Shown: positions 8,577 to 17,167, counted from the stretch's first letter. The stretch is 35,972 bases of DNA from Salinivirgaceae bacterium (GCA_017551905.1 JAFZKK010000059.1:1-35972); one strand, 5' to 3'. A program made the numbers and translations. Notes: generated by a model from the sequence alone, not told the origin.

Positions 8577-9869
8577 TTACTTATTTTCTAATACTGATTT
8601 ATATATACTGTAAACATGTTTGGCCGACTCCTCCCAACGCAGGCTGTTGGCCTCTTTCAAGCCGTTCTCGCCAATGGTTTGCGCCAGCGACGGGTAGTTG
8701 AGCAACGCATAAATAGCGTTGGCCATTTTGTCGATGTCCCAGAAGTCAATCTTGATGGCGTGTTTCAGAATCTCGCTCACACCCGACTGTTTCGATATGA
8801 TAACCGGCACACCCGACTGTATAGCCTCAAGCGGCGAGATACCAAAAGGCTCTGATACAGAAGGCATTATGTAAACATCGCTGTAGTTGAACATACGGAA
8901 CACTGCGTCGCCGCGGAGAAAGCCGGTGAAGTGGAACCTATCCATAATTCCCAGACTTGCGGCACGCTCAATCATCTTGTTCATCATATCGCCGCTGCCG
9001 GCCATAACAAAACGAACATTGTCCATGCGTTTCAGCACCTTGTAAGCCGCCTCGATAAAGAACTCGGGGCCTTTCTGCATGGTGATGCGGCCAAGGAATG
9101 TCACAACCTTCTCGTCGAAGCCTTTCTTCTGACGGTTAAGCGCCTTCATGTTAGGCTCAACGGCGTTGTAAACGGTCTCAACCTTCATCGGCGACTGTCC
9201 GTATTTGTTGATGACGATGTCGCGGGTAAGGTTGCTCACAGTGATAATGCGGTCGGCATTGTCGAGGCCGGCACGCTCGATGTTGTAAACAGCCGGATTG
9301 ACGTTTCCGCCGCTACGGTCGAAATCAGTAGCGTGAACGTGAACCACAAGCGGCTTGCCCGACACGCGCTTGGCTGCCATTCCTGCAGGATAAGCCAGCC
9401 AGTCGTGAGCGTGGATGATGTCGAAATCGTACATCGAGGCAATCTGTTCGGCAATCAAACTGTAATAGTAAATCTCCGTGAACAGATTGTCGCCGTATTT
9501 TCCCGAAAAAGGAATGCAGCCGTTGTCGCCAACCTCGACAAGATGCTTGTTGCCAAAGCGGCGGTCGTTGCGCATTCTGAAATACTCCTCCGGCGTTGAA
9601 TACGGAACCAGTTTCGAATCGACCTCCAAATACTGTAGATTCTTCATAGTTGTCTGGTCATACTCCACTTTGGTCACTTTAAGCGGAATATTGCCTGCTC
9701 CCACAAGTTTGATAGCCTCTTGGTCCTCATCGCCGTACGCTTTTGGCACCACAAAAATGACTTCAAGGTCATCAATCTTCGACATTCCTTTGGTAAGACC
9801 GTAGCAAGCGGTGCCCAAACCTCCGGATATGTGCGGTGGAAACTCCCACCCAAACATTAAGACTTTCAT
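8577..9869 (-). CDS. GT4 glycosyltransferase, probable glycogen/maltodextrin synthase
   Basis: A protein of 430 residues with the GT-B fold of retaining family 4. The N-terminus MKVLMFGWEFPPHISGGLG contains the glycine-rich donor loop, IIHAHDWLAYPAG follows, VVTFLGRITMQKGPEF opens the C-terminal domain, and SEPFGISPLEA holds the paired glutamates E340 and E348. Relatives in Bacteroidota glycogen clusters are usually called glycogen synthase or glycosyltransferase; they are taken to build alpha-glucan or maltosaccharide primers from a nucleotide sugar. The gene sits 25 bp after the debranching enzyme and 19 bp before GH57, so it is clearly co-transcribed. It is distinct from the GT3 synthase at the end of the operon; the division of labour is unknown. 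Confidence 0.9.
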   Translation of the reverse strand: MKVLMFGWEFPPHISGGLGTACYGLTKGMSKIDDLEVIFVVPKAYGDEDQEAIKLVGAGNIPLKVTKVEYDQTTMKNLQYLEVDSKLVPYSTPEEYFRMRNDRRFGNKHLVEVGDNGCIPFSGKYGDNLFTEIYYYSLIAEQIASMYDFDIIHAHDWLAYPAGMAAKRVSGKPLVVHVHATDFDRSGGNVNPAVYNIERAGLDNADRIITVSNLTRDIVINKYGQSPMKVETVYNAVEPNMKALNRQKKGFDEKVVTFLGRITMQKGPEFFIEAAYKVLKRMDNVRFVMAGSGDMMNKMIERAASLGIMDRFHFTGFLRGDAVFRMFNYSDVYIMPSVSEPFGISPLEAIQSGVPVIISKQSGVSEILKHAIKIDFWDIDKMANAIYALLNYPSLAQTIGENGLKEANSLRWEESAKHVYSIYKSVLENK

Positions 9870-9894
9870 AGTCAGTTACTTTTATTATGTTCTC

Positions 9895-12195
9895 TTACTT
9901 CTTTTTCATTGTTGCTTTAGCCGATTTTGCAGCCTTTGCTGCGGCCTTTTTAGGCTCAGCCTTGGCTTTAGCCGGTTTTGCAGTCGCTTTCACTGCTGCT
10001 TTCGGCTCAGCTTTCACAGTTTCTTTTTTAGCTGCAACTTTCTTTGTCTCAGCCTTTTTGGCTACCGTTTTAGCGATGGCTTTCTTCGGCTCGGCCTTTT
10101 TAGTTTCCTTTTTGGCAGCGACCTTTTTAGGCTCGGCTTTCTTAACTTCCTTCTTTGCCGCAACTTTCTTTGCTTCAACCTTTTTCGGTTCTTTCTTGTC
10201 GGCTTTTGCTGTGGCCTTAACCGCTTTTTTTGCGGCTTTAGGCTCGGCGGCAACATTGCCGGCAAAAGTGTCTGACAGTTTTTTCATATAAAGCAATGCT
10301 GCAAAGCTCAATGCGAACGAAATGGCACCCTTGCCGTGATACGGTGGGTCGCCGTGGTACATCTCTGATATACAGCTAATTCCGGCAGTTCTCATTTCTG
10401 GCTCGAAAGTCTCGAGGAACTTGTTGACAGCCGACTCAACCATACGCGGCTGGATTTTCTGCAGCGCGTCGATATATGCGGCATAGAGCCACGGCCAAAC
10501 CGAACCGTTGAAGGCAGCATTCTCACGCTGCTCCTCGGTACCACGATAATGTGCGACATAGCGCGGGTCGTCAGGTGTAAGCGAGCGAATGCCGTAAGGT
10601 GTCATCAGCTGCTCCTCAACAACACGAAGAACCGATTTTATCTGATGCTTGTCGAGCATGCAATAATCGACAGCGCAAGCCAGCAATTGGTTGGGGCGCA
10701 CTTGTGTATTTACATAGTCAAAGACCACATAATCTGCCAGATAGCCGCGCTCATCGTTCCAGAATGTAGCTAAGAAACTATTTTTCAGCTTCTCGGCCAA
10801 ATCGGCCCATTTTTTTCCAAAGGCTTTGTCGCCAGCGGCTTTGCTCTTGTCGAGGCAATACATTATAGCGTTGTACCACAATGCGTTAGTCTCAACAGCA
10901 TAGCCGTTGCGCGGTGTAACCGGACGTCCGTAAATAGTTGCGTTCATCCATGTGTTGGCAACAGCGTCCGATGTGTTGAAAACCATTCCGTTATCGTCGA
11001 CACGGAAGCTGATGTTATGCTCCAAATAGCTGTTCATCACCTTTTTAACGTCTTTTCCGTAATCCTTCCAGACGTCATATTGCGGATATTGCTTGTCAAT
11101 CTGCTGAATGCACCAAACCAGCCACAACGGCACGTCGGAACGGCAGGCGGCATAATCGTTCAAATTGGTGCTTCCACTTGTCAGGGTTTTGATAATCTGA
11201 GCAATGAGCGTCGAAAGAACGCTCTTGTAAATCATCGGATTCTCGTTTTTGTAGAGCAAGTTAGGCAGTGCGATTAGCGCATCGCGCGAGCGTGCCGGAT
11301 ACCACGGGAAGCCAGCCAAAATGCGGGTTTCCTTGCCCTCGTTCAGGAACAACTGAGCGGCGCCGTTTATCAGACAGTTCTCGAAGCTGTTGCGCGGTGT
11401 GCGGTCGCTCACCTCGTCTTCGAATTTCTTCTTCAGCGTGTTGGTCTTTATCTCGCTCAATCCGGCCGAAACAATAATGCTCTCGCCCTTCTTGATAGTA
11501 GCCTCAAAATATCCTGGAACGAACAAATCTTCTTTGAAATCGTAGCCACGCTTCTGCTCCAAAATGTACTCTATATTATAGTACCAATCGGGGGCCGAAA
11601 CAAACTCGCATTTTTTCGAAGTTTGGATATAGAGATTCGGATAACCCTGATACATACACGACGAGATGCCGTTGTCAACCATCTTAACCTTTGTGTTGGC
11701 GTCGAGGTTGGCCTTGCTCAGCGCATGAATGTTGCGGAATGCGAGGAACGGTTTGAAGCGGATTTTGGTGTCGCTGTGCGCATCGACGAGCGTGTAGCGG
11801 ACAAGGATTCGCGGCTCGCTTTTGACAAGGATTTTCTCTTTTTTGAGGACAACGCCGCCCACACCATAAACAAGTGTCGGTATCGGGTTGGTATAAAATT
11901 CGGTAACATACTTGTGACCTTTCGGCTCATAGTTGTCACCCTCATATTTATGCAATGCCAAATTGAATTCGTGTTCATGCTGGATGATTGTCTCGTCGAG
12001 CGACGAAAGCAACACATGACGCCCGCCATCGACCTGCGGCAGCGGGCAAACCAACATTCCGTGATACTTACGGTTGTTGCAGCCAATCAGGGTTGTAAGC
12101 GAGTACGTCCCGGCGCGGTTGGTCCGCAAAACTTCTTTTGTCAAGGAATTCTCCAGATTGATTAGTTCCTGTTTGTTGAATGTAAGGTAATCCAT
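9895..12195 (-). CDS. Glycogen debranching enzyme (amylo-alpha-1,6-glucosidase, GH133) with Lys/Ala-rich tail
   Basis: A protein of 766 residues. The N-terminal domain has TNRAGTYSLTTLIGCNNRKYHGML and VLLSSLDETI, typical of the bacterial/archaeal-type debranching enzyme. The C-terminal (alpha/alpha)6 catalytic part shows AGFPWYPARSRDALIALPN, RSDVPLWLVW and NAAFNGSVWPWLYAAYIDAL. It should hydrolyse alpha-1,6 branches of glycogen in the cytoplasm. The catalytic body ends near residue 648, about where related enzymes end. The remaining 118 residues are an extension made almost wholly of Lys, Ala, Pro, Glu, Val and Thr. It is the first gene of the glycogen operon, with about 400 bp of gene-free DNA upstream. 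The tail's function is not evident; enzyme identity is confident. Confidence 0.92.
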   Translation of the reverse strand: MDYLTFNKQELINLENSLTKEVLRTNRAGTYSLTTLIGCNNRKYHGMLVCPLPQVDGGRHVLLSSLDETIIQHEHEFNLALHKYEGDNYEPKGHKYVTEFYTNPIPTLVYGVGGVVLKKEKILVKSEPRILVRYTLVDAHSDTKIRFKPFLAFRNIHALSKANLDANTKVKMVDNGISSCMYQGYPNLYIQTSKKCEFVSAPDWYYNIEYILEQKRGYDFKEDLFVPGYFEATIKKGESIIVSAGLSEIKTNTLKKKFEDEVSDRTPRNSFENCLINGAAQLFLNEGKETRILAGFPWYPARSRDALIALPNLLYKNENPMIYKSVLSTLIAQIIKTLTSGSTNLNDYAACRSDVPLWLVWCIQQIDKQYPQYDVWKDYGKDVKKVMNSYLEHNISFRVDDNGMVFNTSDAVANTWMNATIYGRPVTPRNGYAVETNALWYNAIMYCLDKSKAAGDKAFGKKWADLAEKLKNSFLATFWNDERGYLADYVVFDYVNTQVRPNQLLACAVDYCMLDKHQIKSVLRVVEEQLMTPYGIRSLTPDDPRYVAHYRGTEEQRENAAFNGSVWPWLYAAYIDALQKIQPRMVESAVNKFLETFEPEMRTAGISCISEMYHGDPPYHGKGAISFALSFAALLYMKKLSDTFAGNVAAEPKAAKKAVKATAKADKKEPKKVEAKKVAAKKEVKKAEPKKVAAKKETKKAEPKKAIAKTVAKKAETKKVAAKKETVKAEPKAAVKATAKPAKAKAEPKKAAAKAAKSAKATMKKK
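9898..10251 (-). repeat. Histone-H1-like repetitive tail encoded at the 3' end of the debranching gene
   Basis: This codes residues 649-766: by count about 44 Lys and 36 Ala of 118. It is built from variants of KKAEPKKVAAKKET, with three close copies of KKVAAKKE. The predicted charge is strongly positive and no aromatic residue is seen. The DNA is correspondingly repetitive, so the region is open to slippage and length variation. Confidence 0.85.
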
Positions 12196-12600
12196 TGTTA
12201 TTTCGTTGATGAATTGACTGTTATGTTGAACTCTCTCTTATTTTTGTACTTGTAAACGGCGACTACTGAATCACCGTAAAATCAAAATGCAAAGTAACAC
12301 ATTTTTTTAACTGAATATTCTATCAATCTCCGTAAATATATAATGATACGCAACATATTAAAAACTCTCATATTTCTATATTTACACACTACCGACCCAT
12401 TAAGCAAAACTCGTATTTTTACAACGCGGCAATGCAAACAATGCGCATTTTTGCAAAAAAACGGAAACAAAAACGAACAACTTTGCATAAGTTTGCATAG
12501 CTTTGCAAACGTTAGCAATTGCATATAACACTGATTATCTGCATACTAACAAAATAGGGGCTTAAAAACAACGCAAACCGACTACGCAAAAACGAGCAAA
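12196..12600. other. 405-bp divergent intergenic region between the glycogen operon and pepD
   Basis: AT-rich and without a convincing gene; both ORFs of 60-80 codons have poor composition and no recognisable motif. It must hold promoters for both directions. On the minus strand TTACTTTG (12290-12297) resembles a -7 box for the glycogen operon (one mismatch), with no good -33 partner. On the plus side are TAAGTTTG (12488-12495) and TAGCTTTG (12498-12505), both full TAnnTTTG matches. A perfect 12-bp palindrome TTTTTGCAAAAA occurs at 12448-12459. Confidence 0.6.
12481..12510 (+). repeat. Three 10-bp-spaced TTTGCA repeats upstream of pepD
   Basis: CTTTGCATAA, GTTTGCATAG and CTTTGCAAAC lie head to tail with a period of exactly 10 bp, one helical turn. 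Two of the junctions also form full TAnnTTTG -7 boxes, so this could be overlapping promoters or a phased binding site. Confidence 0.6.
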
Positions 12601-14049
12601 ATGGACATTACAGAGCTTAAACCGACCGAAGTGTGGCAGCAATTCGACAAGATTTGCAAAGTGCCACGCCCGTCGAAAAAAGAGGGACGGATGATTGATT
12701 TTCTGATGGATTTCGGAAAATCGCACAACCTTGAAACCTTGCGCGACGACGCCGGCAACGTGGTAATCAGAAAAGCCGCATCGCCGCAAATGGCTAATTG
12801 CCAGACTGTTGTACTGCAAAGCCACATTGATATGGTTTGCGAAAAAACAGCCGACTCCAGTCACAACTTCGAAACAGACCCAATAGAACCGATTATTGAC
12901 GGCGAGTGGGTGCGCGCCAATAACACCACCCTTGGCGCCGATGACGGCATTGGCGTTGCAACGCAACTTGCGCTACTGGCTTCGCAAACAGTTCAGCACC
13001 CGCCACTCGAATGTCTGTTTACCGTTGACGAGGAAACCGGCCTCACGGGAGCTTTCGCTTTCGACCCCAAGCTACTGAAAGGCAGAACGTTAATAAACCT
13101 TGACTCGGAAGACGAAGGCCAGATTTTCATTGGTTGCGCCGGCGGCATCAATACTGTGGCGCAATTCAGCTACACTACGCAAAAAGTTGCAGACGGACAG
13201 ACGGCATTCGAAATAGAGGTGAAAGGCTTGCGTGGCGGGCACTCGGGCGACGACATCAACAAAGGACTTGGCAACGCAAACAAAATACTGAACCGCTTTT
13301 TGTGGAACGCAACAAAATCGTTCGGTTTGCGCTTATGCAAATTCGATGGCGGCAATTTGCACAACGCTATTCCTCGTGATGCAAAAGCCATAATAACTAT
13401 TGACTCACAGTGCGTTAAAGATTTCGAAAACTATTTGCACGAATTCACGCAAACAATTGCGTCGGAGTTGAAATACACCGAGCCTCAATTCGATATGAGC
13501 CTCGCTACTACCGGACTGCCAGCCGAGTGCCTTACTGCCAGCGACCAGAGCCGCCTGCTCAACGCCATTTACGGCTGCCCGAACGGTCCAATAGCCATGA
13601 GCCACGCACTGCCCGGACTGGTTGAGACATCAACCAACCTGGCATCGGTAAAAATGAAGGAAAACAATGTTATTGAGATAGTTACAAGCCAACGCAGTGC
13701 AATAGAATCGGCCCGCGACGACATCGCCCACATGGTTGAGAGCGTGTTTGCACAAGCCGGCGCTAAAGTCACTCATTCAGAAGGATACCCCGGCTGGGAG
13801 CCTAACACCAACTCGAAAATCCTGCAAACAGCCGTGGCCAGCTACCGGCGGCTTTTCGGCCGTGAACCCGAGGTGAAAGCCATACACGCCGGACTGGAAT
13901 GCGGACTGTTCCTGAAAAAAATTCCCGACATGGACATGATTTCGATTGGCCCGACGCTGCGAGGAGTGCACTCGCCCTCGGAACGCATCGAGATAAAAAC
14001 TGTCGAGATGTTCTGGAACTTCCTAATTGACATACTTAAGAATTGTTGA
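12601..14049 (+). CDS. pepD: Aminoacyl-histidine dipeptidase (PepD, M20 peptidase)
   Basis: A protein of 482 residues of the M20 metallopeptidase family. Likely zinc-site residues are H75 and D77 in LQSHIDMVCEK, D114 in LGADDGIGVA, and the general base/ligand pair E144-E145 in TVDEETGLTG. The lid/dimerisation domain begins around GLRGGHSGDDINKG. PepD is a cytoplasmic enzyme cleaving Xaa-His and related dipeptides, supplying amino acids in peptide-fermenting anaerobes. It is transcribed away from the glycogen operon, starting from the ATG at 12601 about 90 nt after the TTTGCA repeats. Cytidine deaminase follows at 59 bp, so co-transcription is possible. Length and motifs agree with family norms. 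Confidence 0.93.
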   Translation: MDITELKPTEVWQQFDKICKVPRPSKKEGRMIDFLMDFGKSHNLETLRDDAGNVVIRKAASPQMANCQTVVLQSHIDMVCEKTADSSHNFETDPIEPIIDGEWVRANNTTLGADDGIGVATQLALLASQTVQHPPLECLFTVDEETGLTGAFAFDPKLLKGRTLINLDSEDEGQIFIGCAGGINTVAQFSYTTQKVADGQTAFEIEVKGLRGGHSGDDINKGLGNANKILNRFLWNATKSFGLRLCKFDGGNLHNAIPRDAKAIITIDSQCVKDFENYLHEFTQTIASELKYTEPQFDMSLATTGLPAECLTASDQSRLLNAIYGCPNGPIAMSHALPGLVETSTNLASVKMKENNVIEIVTSQRSAIESARDDIAHMVESVFAQAGAKVTHSEGYPGWEPNTNSKILQTAVASYRRLFGREPEVKAIHAGLECGLFLKKIPDMDMISIGPTLRGVHSPSERIEIKTVEMFWNFLIDILKNC

Positions 14050-14108
14050 ATGTAGAATACAGAATTGAAACGAAGAGTTAAAAACCGAATCTATCAATCA
14101 ATTGAGAC

Positions 14109-14588
14109 ATGGAAAAGAAAAACATCAATATTGAAATAGGTAAGACCTCCGAGATTGGCGAGCTGGGCAAGACCGAGCAAACGCTTGTCGAGCGGGCGCA
14201 ACAGGCCGCGCAACGCGCCTATGCCCCCTACTCCAACTTCAAAGTGGGCGCATGCCTGCTGCTAAGCAACGGCGAGACGGTTGAAGGCAACAATCAGGAG
14301 AACGCCTCGTATCCATGCGGATGTTGTGCCGAGCGCACCGCCCTACACTACGCCAACTCGCGCTTCCCCGAAGCCAAAGTGCTGACACTGGTGATTTCGG
14401 CCTACAACCAAGACGGGCTGCTGCAAGAACCCATAACACCCTGCGGAATGTGCCGCCAAGCCATTCTGGAGGCGGAGATGCGCGGCGGACAGCCCATAAA
14501 AATCATTCTGAATGGCGAAAAACACTCATTTATCATAAACAGCGCGGCCGATTTGCTGCCCCTGTCGTTCGACAACAGCAAACTGTAA
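14109..14588 (+). CDS. cdd: Cytidine deaminase
   Basis: A protein of 159 residues that converts cytidine and deoxycytidine to uridine forms in pyrimidine salvage. The zinc site is complete: CAE at residues 73-75 (zinc ligand C73, proton-shuttling E75) and PCGMC at 111-115 (C112 and C115). The substrate-binding APYSNFKVGA segment lies at residues 39-48. About 30 residues precede the usual core, longer than the compact homotetrameric form, but the start at 14109 has no better downstream alternative apart from in-core codons. The LacI regulator follows 19 bp later, so the two are probably co-transcribed. Confidence 0.93.
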   Translation: MEKKNINIEIGKTSEIGELGKTEQTLVERAQQAAQRAYAPYSNFKVGACLLLSNGETVEGNNQENASYPCGCCAERTALHYANSRFPEAKVLTLVISAYNQDGLLQEPITPCGMCRQAILEAEMRGGQPIKIILNGEKHSFIINSAADLLPLSFDNSKL

Positions 14589-14607
14589 CGCAAAAAATCA
14601 CCGAGAT

Positions 14608-15624
14608 ATGAAAAAGGCAGCTACTATTAAAGACATCGCGAAAGCTATCGGAGTATCGATTTCGACAGTATCGCGCGCACTGCAAGACAAACCGGAGATT
14701 TCGGACGAGACCAAGACGCTTGTCCGCGAGACGGCATCGAAGATGAACTACCGCCCAAACACCATGGCCGTGGCGCTGAAAACGCGCAAGTCGTACTCAA
14801 TCGGCGTGGTGGTGCCGCAGATTGTCAGTTTCTTCTATGCCACTGTGGTTCAGGGGATTGAACAAGTTGCCAACGAACTGGGCTATCAGGTTTTTGTCAG
14901 CTCGTCGAATGAGGATATGATTAAAGAGATGCAGAACGTTTACGGCTTTCTGGACCACCGCGTCGACGGCATGATTGTGTCGCTGTCGAAAGCCACCGAC
15001 GAATTTACTCATATTCACCGCATTGAGGAGAACAACGTGCCGTTGGTGCTGTTCGACCGCACATCGAAGGAGATAAACGTGCCGAAGGTTGTAGCCAACG
15101 ACGCCGACGCCGCCTACATGGCCGTGTCGCACTTGATTGAGCGCGGCGCCAAACACGTGGCTCTGATAACCGGCCCCGAGCACATGCTGATAGGCCGCAA
15201 CCGCTTCCGCGGCTACCGCGCCGCACTCACCAACCACGGGCTGCCTATCGACAACCGGCTGATTGTCCGCTGCAACCTGACCGTCGATGACTCACGCGAG
15301 GCCACACTCAAACTCTTCGACATGAAGACTCCGCCCGACGCAATCTTCGGCATCAACGACGAGGTGGCCATTGGCGCACTCTACGCTGTGAAGGAGAAAG
15401 GTTTGAAAATACCTGAAGATGTGGCAATTGTGGGATTCTCGAACAGCCGCCGCTCAAGCTACATTGAGCCGACACTGAGCACGCTTGACCAAAACCCGAT
15501 GAAAATCGGCATCCTGGCAGCCAAACTGTTGTTCGACCAGATTCAGGGCAAACCGAACTTTGGCGAGAACAAAGAAGTGATTGTGCCGGCAACGCTGATT
15601 GTCAGAGCGTCGTCGAATCGTTGA
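14608..15624 (+). CDS. LacI/GalR family transcriptional regulator
   Basis: A protein of 338 residues. Residues 5-25 form the helix-turn-helix (IKDIAKAIGVSISTVSRAL), followed by the hinge around NYRPNTMAVALKTRKS. A periplasmic-binding-protein-like ligand domain spans about residues 60-338, with ILFGINDEVA-type and VAIVGFSNS motifs. It should bind an operator as a dimer or tetramer and respond to a sugar or nucleoside. The gene sits 19 bp after cdd and is followed by a terminator. Targets cannot be read: it could serve local genes such as cdd or the glycogen operon, or act elsewhere. The family call is firm, the ligand unknown. Confidence 0.92.
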   Translation: MKKAATIKDIAKAIGVSISTVSRALQDKPEISDETKTLVRETASKMNYRPNTMAVALKTRKSYSIGVVVPQIVSFFYATVVQGIEQVANELGYQVFVSSSNEDMIKEMQNVYGFLDHRVDGMIVSLSKATDEFTHIHRIEENNVPLVLFDRTSKEINVPKVVANDADAAYMAVSHLIERGAKHVALITGPEHMLIGRNRFRGYRAALTNHGLPIDNRLIVRCNLTVDDSREATLKLFDMKTPPDAIFGINDEVAIGALYAVKEKGLKIPEDVAIVGFSNSRRSSYIEPTLSTLDQNPMKIGILAAKLLFDQIQGKPNFGENKEVIVPATLIVRASSNR

Positions 15625-15648
15625 CGGGAATCCTCAACTCACTGATAC

Positions 15649-15673
15649 AAAGCGGCATAACGCCGCTTTTTTT
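15649..15673 (+). terminator. Rho-independent terminator after the LacI gene
   Basis: AAAGCGGC pairs with GCCGCTTT around the loop ATAAC, followed by a T-run to 15673. It closes the pepD-cdd-lacI unit. Confidence 0.88.
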
Positions 15674-15747
15674 ATTGCTTGTCAACCGGTTGTTAGTAAA
15701 AACTCGTAAAGAAATCGGTTTTAACAGACAAGGTTGCTTTAAATTGA

Positions 15748-15755
15748 TACATTTG
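15748..15755 (+). promoter_or_regulatory. Candidate -7 box for hpt
   Basis: TACATTTG is a full match to the Bacteroidota -7 consensus, 26 nt before the ATG of hpt at 15782. No TTTG is seen at the usual -33 position; TTTT occurs nearby. Confidence 0.6.
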
Positions 15756-15781
15756 CGCCGTTTTTGATTCGTTCGAAAGCT

Positions 15782-16321
15782 ATGGATAACGAAGTGACAG
15801 TAAACGGCAAACTATTCAGAATATCGCTGGAAAACAAAAAGATAGAAACCCGCGTAGCTGAAATAGCCAAACAGATGAGCACCGATTTGAAGGGCAAAGA
15901 CGTTGTGTTTTTAGCCATTTTGAACGGCAGTTTCATGTTTGCCGCCGACCTGATGAAAAACGTCAATATTCCGAGCAAAATCAGTTTTGTCAAATTCTCG
16001 TCGTACCAAGGGATGCAATCGACCAACACGATGCGCGAGCTGATTGGCCTCAACGAGGATATTAAAGGCAAAACGGTTGTCATTATCGAAGACATTATCG
16101 ACACCGGCAACACCATGGCCGACTTGCTCGAGTATCTGAAACGCTACGAGCCTGCCGAGGTAAAAATATCGACATTGATGTATAAATCAGGCGTTTGCAA
16201 GAAAAATCTGCACATCGACTATTTCGGTTTCGACATTCCGAACGATTTTATTGTCGGCTACGGACTCGATTACGACGGCTACGGACGAAACCTTAAAGAC
16301 ATATATACTATTGTGCAATAA
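15782..16321 (+). CDS. hpt: Hypoxanthine phosphoribosyltransferase
   Basis: A protein of 179 residues starting at MDNEVTVNGKLF; a TTG-initiated extension of six codons is possible but less likely. The phosphoribosylpyrophosphate-binding loop VVIIEDIIDTGNT (residues 99-111) is intact, with acidic residues followed by DTGNT as in purine PRTases. KFSSYQGM fits the flexible active-site loop and LNGSFMFAADL the early PPi loop. It salvages hypoxanthine and probably guanine to the 5'-nucleotide using PRPP in the cytoplasm. It is preceded by a -7 box and followed after 110 bp by adk, another nucleotide enzyme, so the two may share a transcript. Confidence 0.93.
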   Translation: MDNEVTVNGKLFRISLENKKIETRVAEIAKQMSTDLKGKDVVFLAILNGSFMFAADLMKNVNIPSKISFVKFSSYQGMQSTNTMRELIGLNEDIKGKTVVIIEDIIDTGNTMADLLEYLKRYEPAEVKISTLMYKSGVCKKNLHIDYFGFDIPNDFIVGYGLDYDGYGRNLKDIYTIVQ

Positions 16322-16431
16322 TTTGGCACGCGATTTGAATATAAAGACTCGAAACATATAATTTGAAACTTATATCTTTTGACTTAAAACTTATAACTAA
16401 AAACTTGAAACTTAATAATTTGAATCACAAA
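16322..16431 (+). repeat. AT-rich degenerate AACTT-type repeats between hpt and adk
   Basis: About 110 bp of low-complexity sequence made of variants such as TTGAAACTTATA, AAAACTTATAACT and AAACTTGAAACTT. An open frame crosses it into adk, but its translation (Lys, Leu and Asn only) looks like non-coding sequence. No promoter box of good quality is seen. Confidence 0.5.
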
Positions 16432-17025
16432 ATGTTTAATCTTGTAATTTTTGGACCTCCGGGTTCAGGCAAAGGAACCCAATCGGAATATATAATCAAG
16501 AAATACGGACTGATGCACCTCTCGACAGGTGACTTGCTCCGTGCCGAGAAAAATTCGGGTTCCGACCTTGGCAACAGAATCAAAGAGCTGATTGACGCCG
16601 GCAACCTTGTCCCCGACGAAATGGTTGAGGAGATGGTGAAGAAACACGTGATGCTGAACCGCGACGCCGCCGGCTTCATCTTCGACGGTTTTCCGCGCAC
16701 CACAGCACAGGCCGCTTGGCTCGACAACCTGTTGGCTTGCATTGGCGAGAGCGTAACTCTGATGCTGACACTTGATGTTGACGACAACGAGCTGCGCACA
16801 CGCATCCTTGAACGCGGAAAAATATCAGGACGCGCCGACGACCAAAACGTAAGCATAATCAACAACCGCATTGCAGTATATCACAAACAGACTCAGCCTG
16901 TTATCAACTTCTATGCGGCACAAGACAAATATGTGTCGGTGAACGGTGTTGGCTCGCTCGACAAGGTGTTCGACCGCATCTGCCACGCAATGGACCACGC
17001 ACAACAACTTGAATTGGCGATGTAA
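16432..17025 (+). CDS. adk: Adenylate kinase
   Basis: A protein of 197 residues from MFNLVIFGPPGSGKGTQ (16432). In-frame codons further upstream give an Asn/Leu/Lys-rich stretch absent from the family, so the later start was chosen. The P-loop GPPGSGKGT lies at residues 8-16, LSTGDLLR forms the AMP site, FIFDGFPRTTAQ is conserved, and the LID is the short form RGKISGRADDQN without zinc cysteines. It interconverts ATP and AMP with two ADP. It follows hpt and precedes a strong terminator. Confidence 0.95.
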   Translation: MFNLVIFGPPGSGKGTQSEYIIKKYGLMHLSTGDLLRAEKNSGSDLGNRIKELIDAGNLVPDEMVEEMVKKHVMLNRDAAGFIFDGFPRTTAQAAWLDNLLACIGESVTLMLTLDVDDNELRTRILERGKISGRADDQNVSIINNRIAVYHKQTQPVINFYAAQDKYVSVNGVGSLDKVFDRICHAMDHAQQLELAM

Positions 17026-17045
17026 CAATCCCGATTCTCAAACAC

Positions 17046-17079
17046 AAAGCCCGCTGGTTTTTGCCGACGGGCTTTTTTT
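17046..17079 (+). terminator. Rho-independent terminator after adk
   Basis: AAAGCCCG (17046-17053) pairs with CGGGCTTT (17068-17075) across a 14-nt loop, followed by a continuing T-run. It lies 20 bp past the adk stop. Confidence 0.85.
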
Positions 17080-17101
17080 GTGGTTTTTCCATCAAAAAAA
17101 A

Positions 17102-17165
17102 CGCTTATGTAATAATAATGATTGGGGTACTGAAACCTACACGCATCATTACAATCACATAAGCG
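17102..17165. repeat. Stem-bounded element, copy 1 (adk-obgE intergenic)
   Basis: The 64-bp element is bounded by the inverted repeats CGCTTATGT and ACATAAGCG, with ATGAT/ATCAT further inside. Its core GGGTACTGAAACC starts 23 nt from the left end (17125-17137). It is paired with a second copy of the same architecture 34 bp downstream. No protein-coding potential is seen. Confidence 0.7.
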
Positions 17166-17167
17166 AT

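Noticed and set aside
9811..10291. Plus-strand open frames rich in Phe, Ser, Leu or Ala opposite the debranching-enzyme tail
   Set aside because: They arise because the Lys/Ala repeat on the minus strand leaves few stops on the opposite strand; composition is artificial and no motif or start context is present.
12282..12528. Two short opposing open frames in the glycogen/pepD intergenic region
   Set aside because: Both overlap promoter-like and repeat sequence, have odd composition and no recognisable domain.
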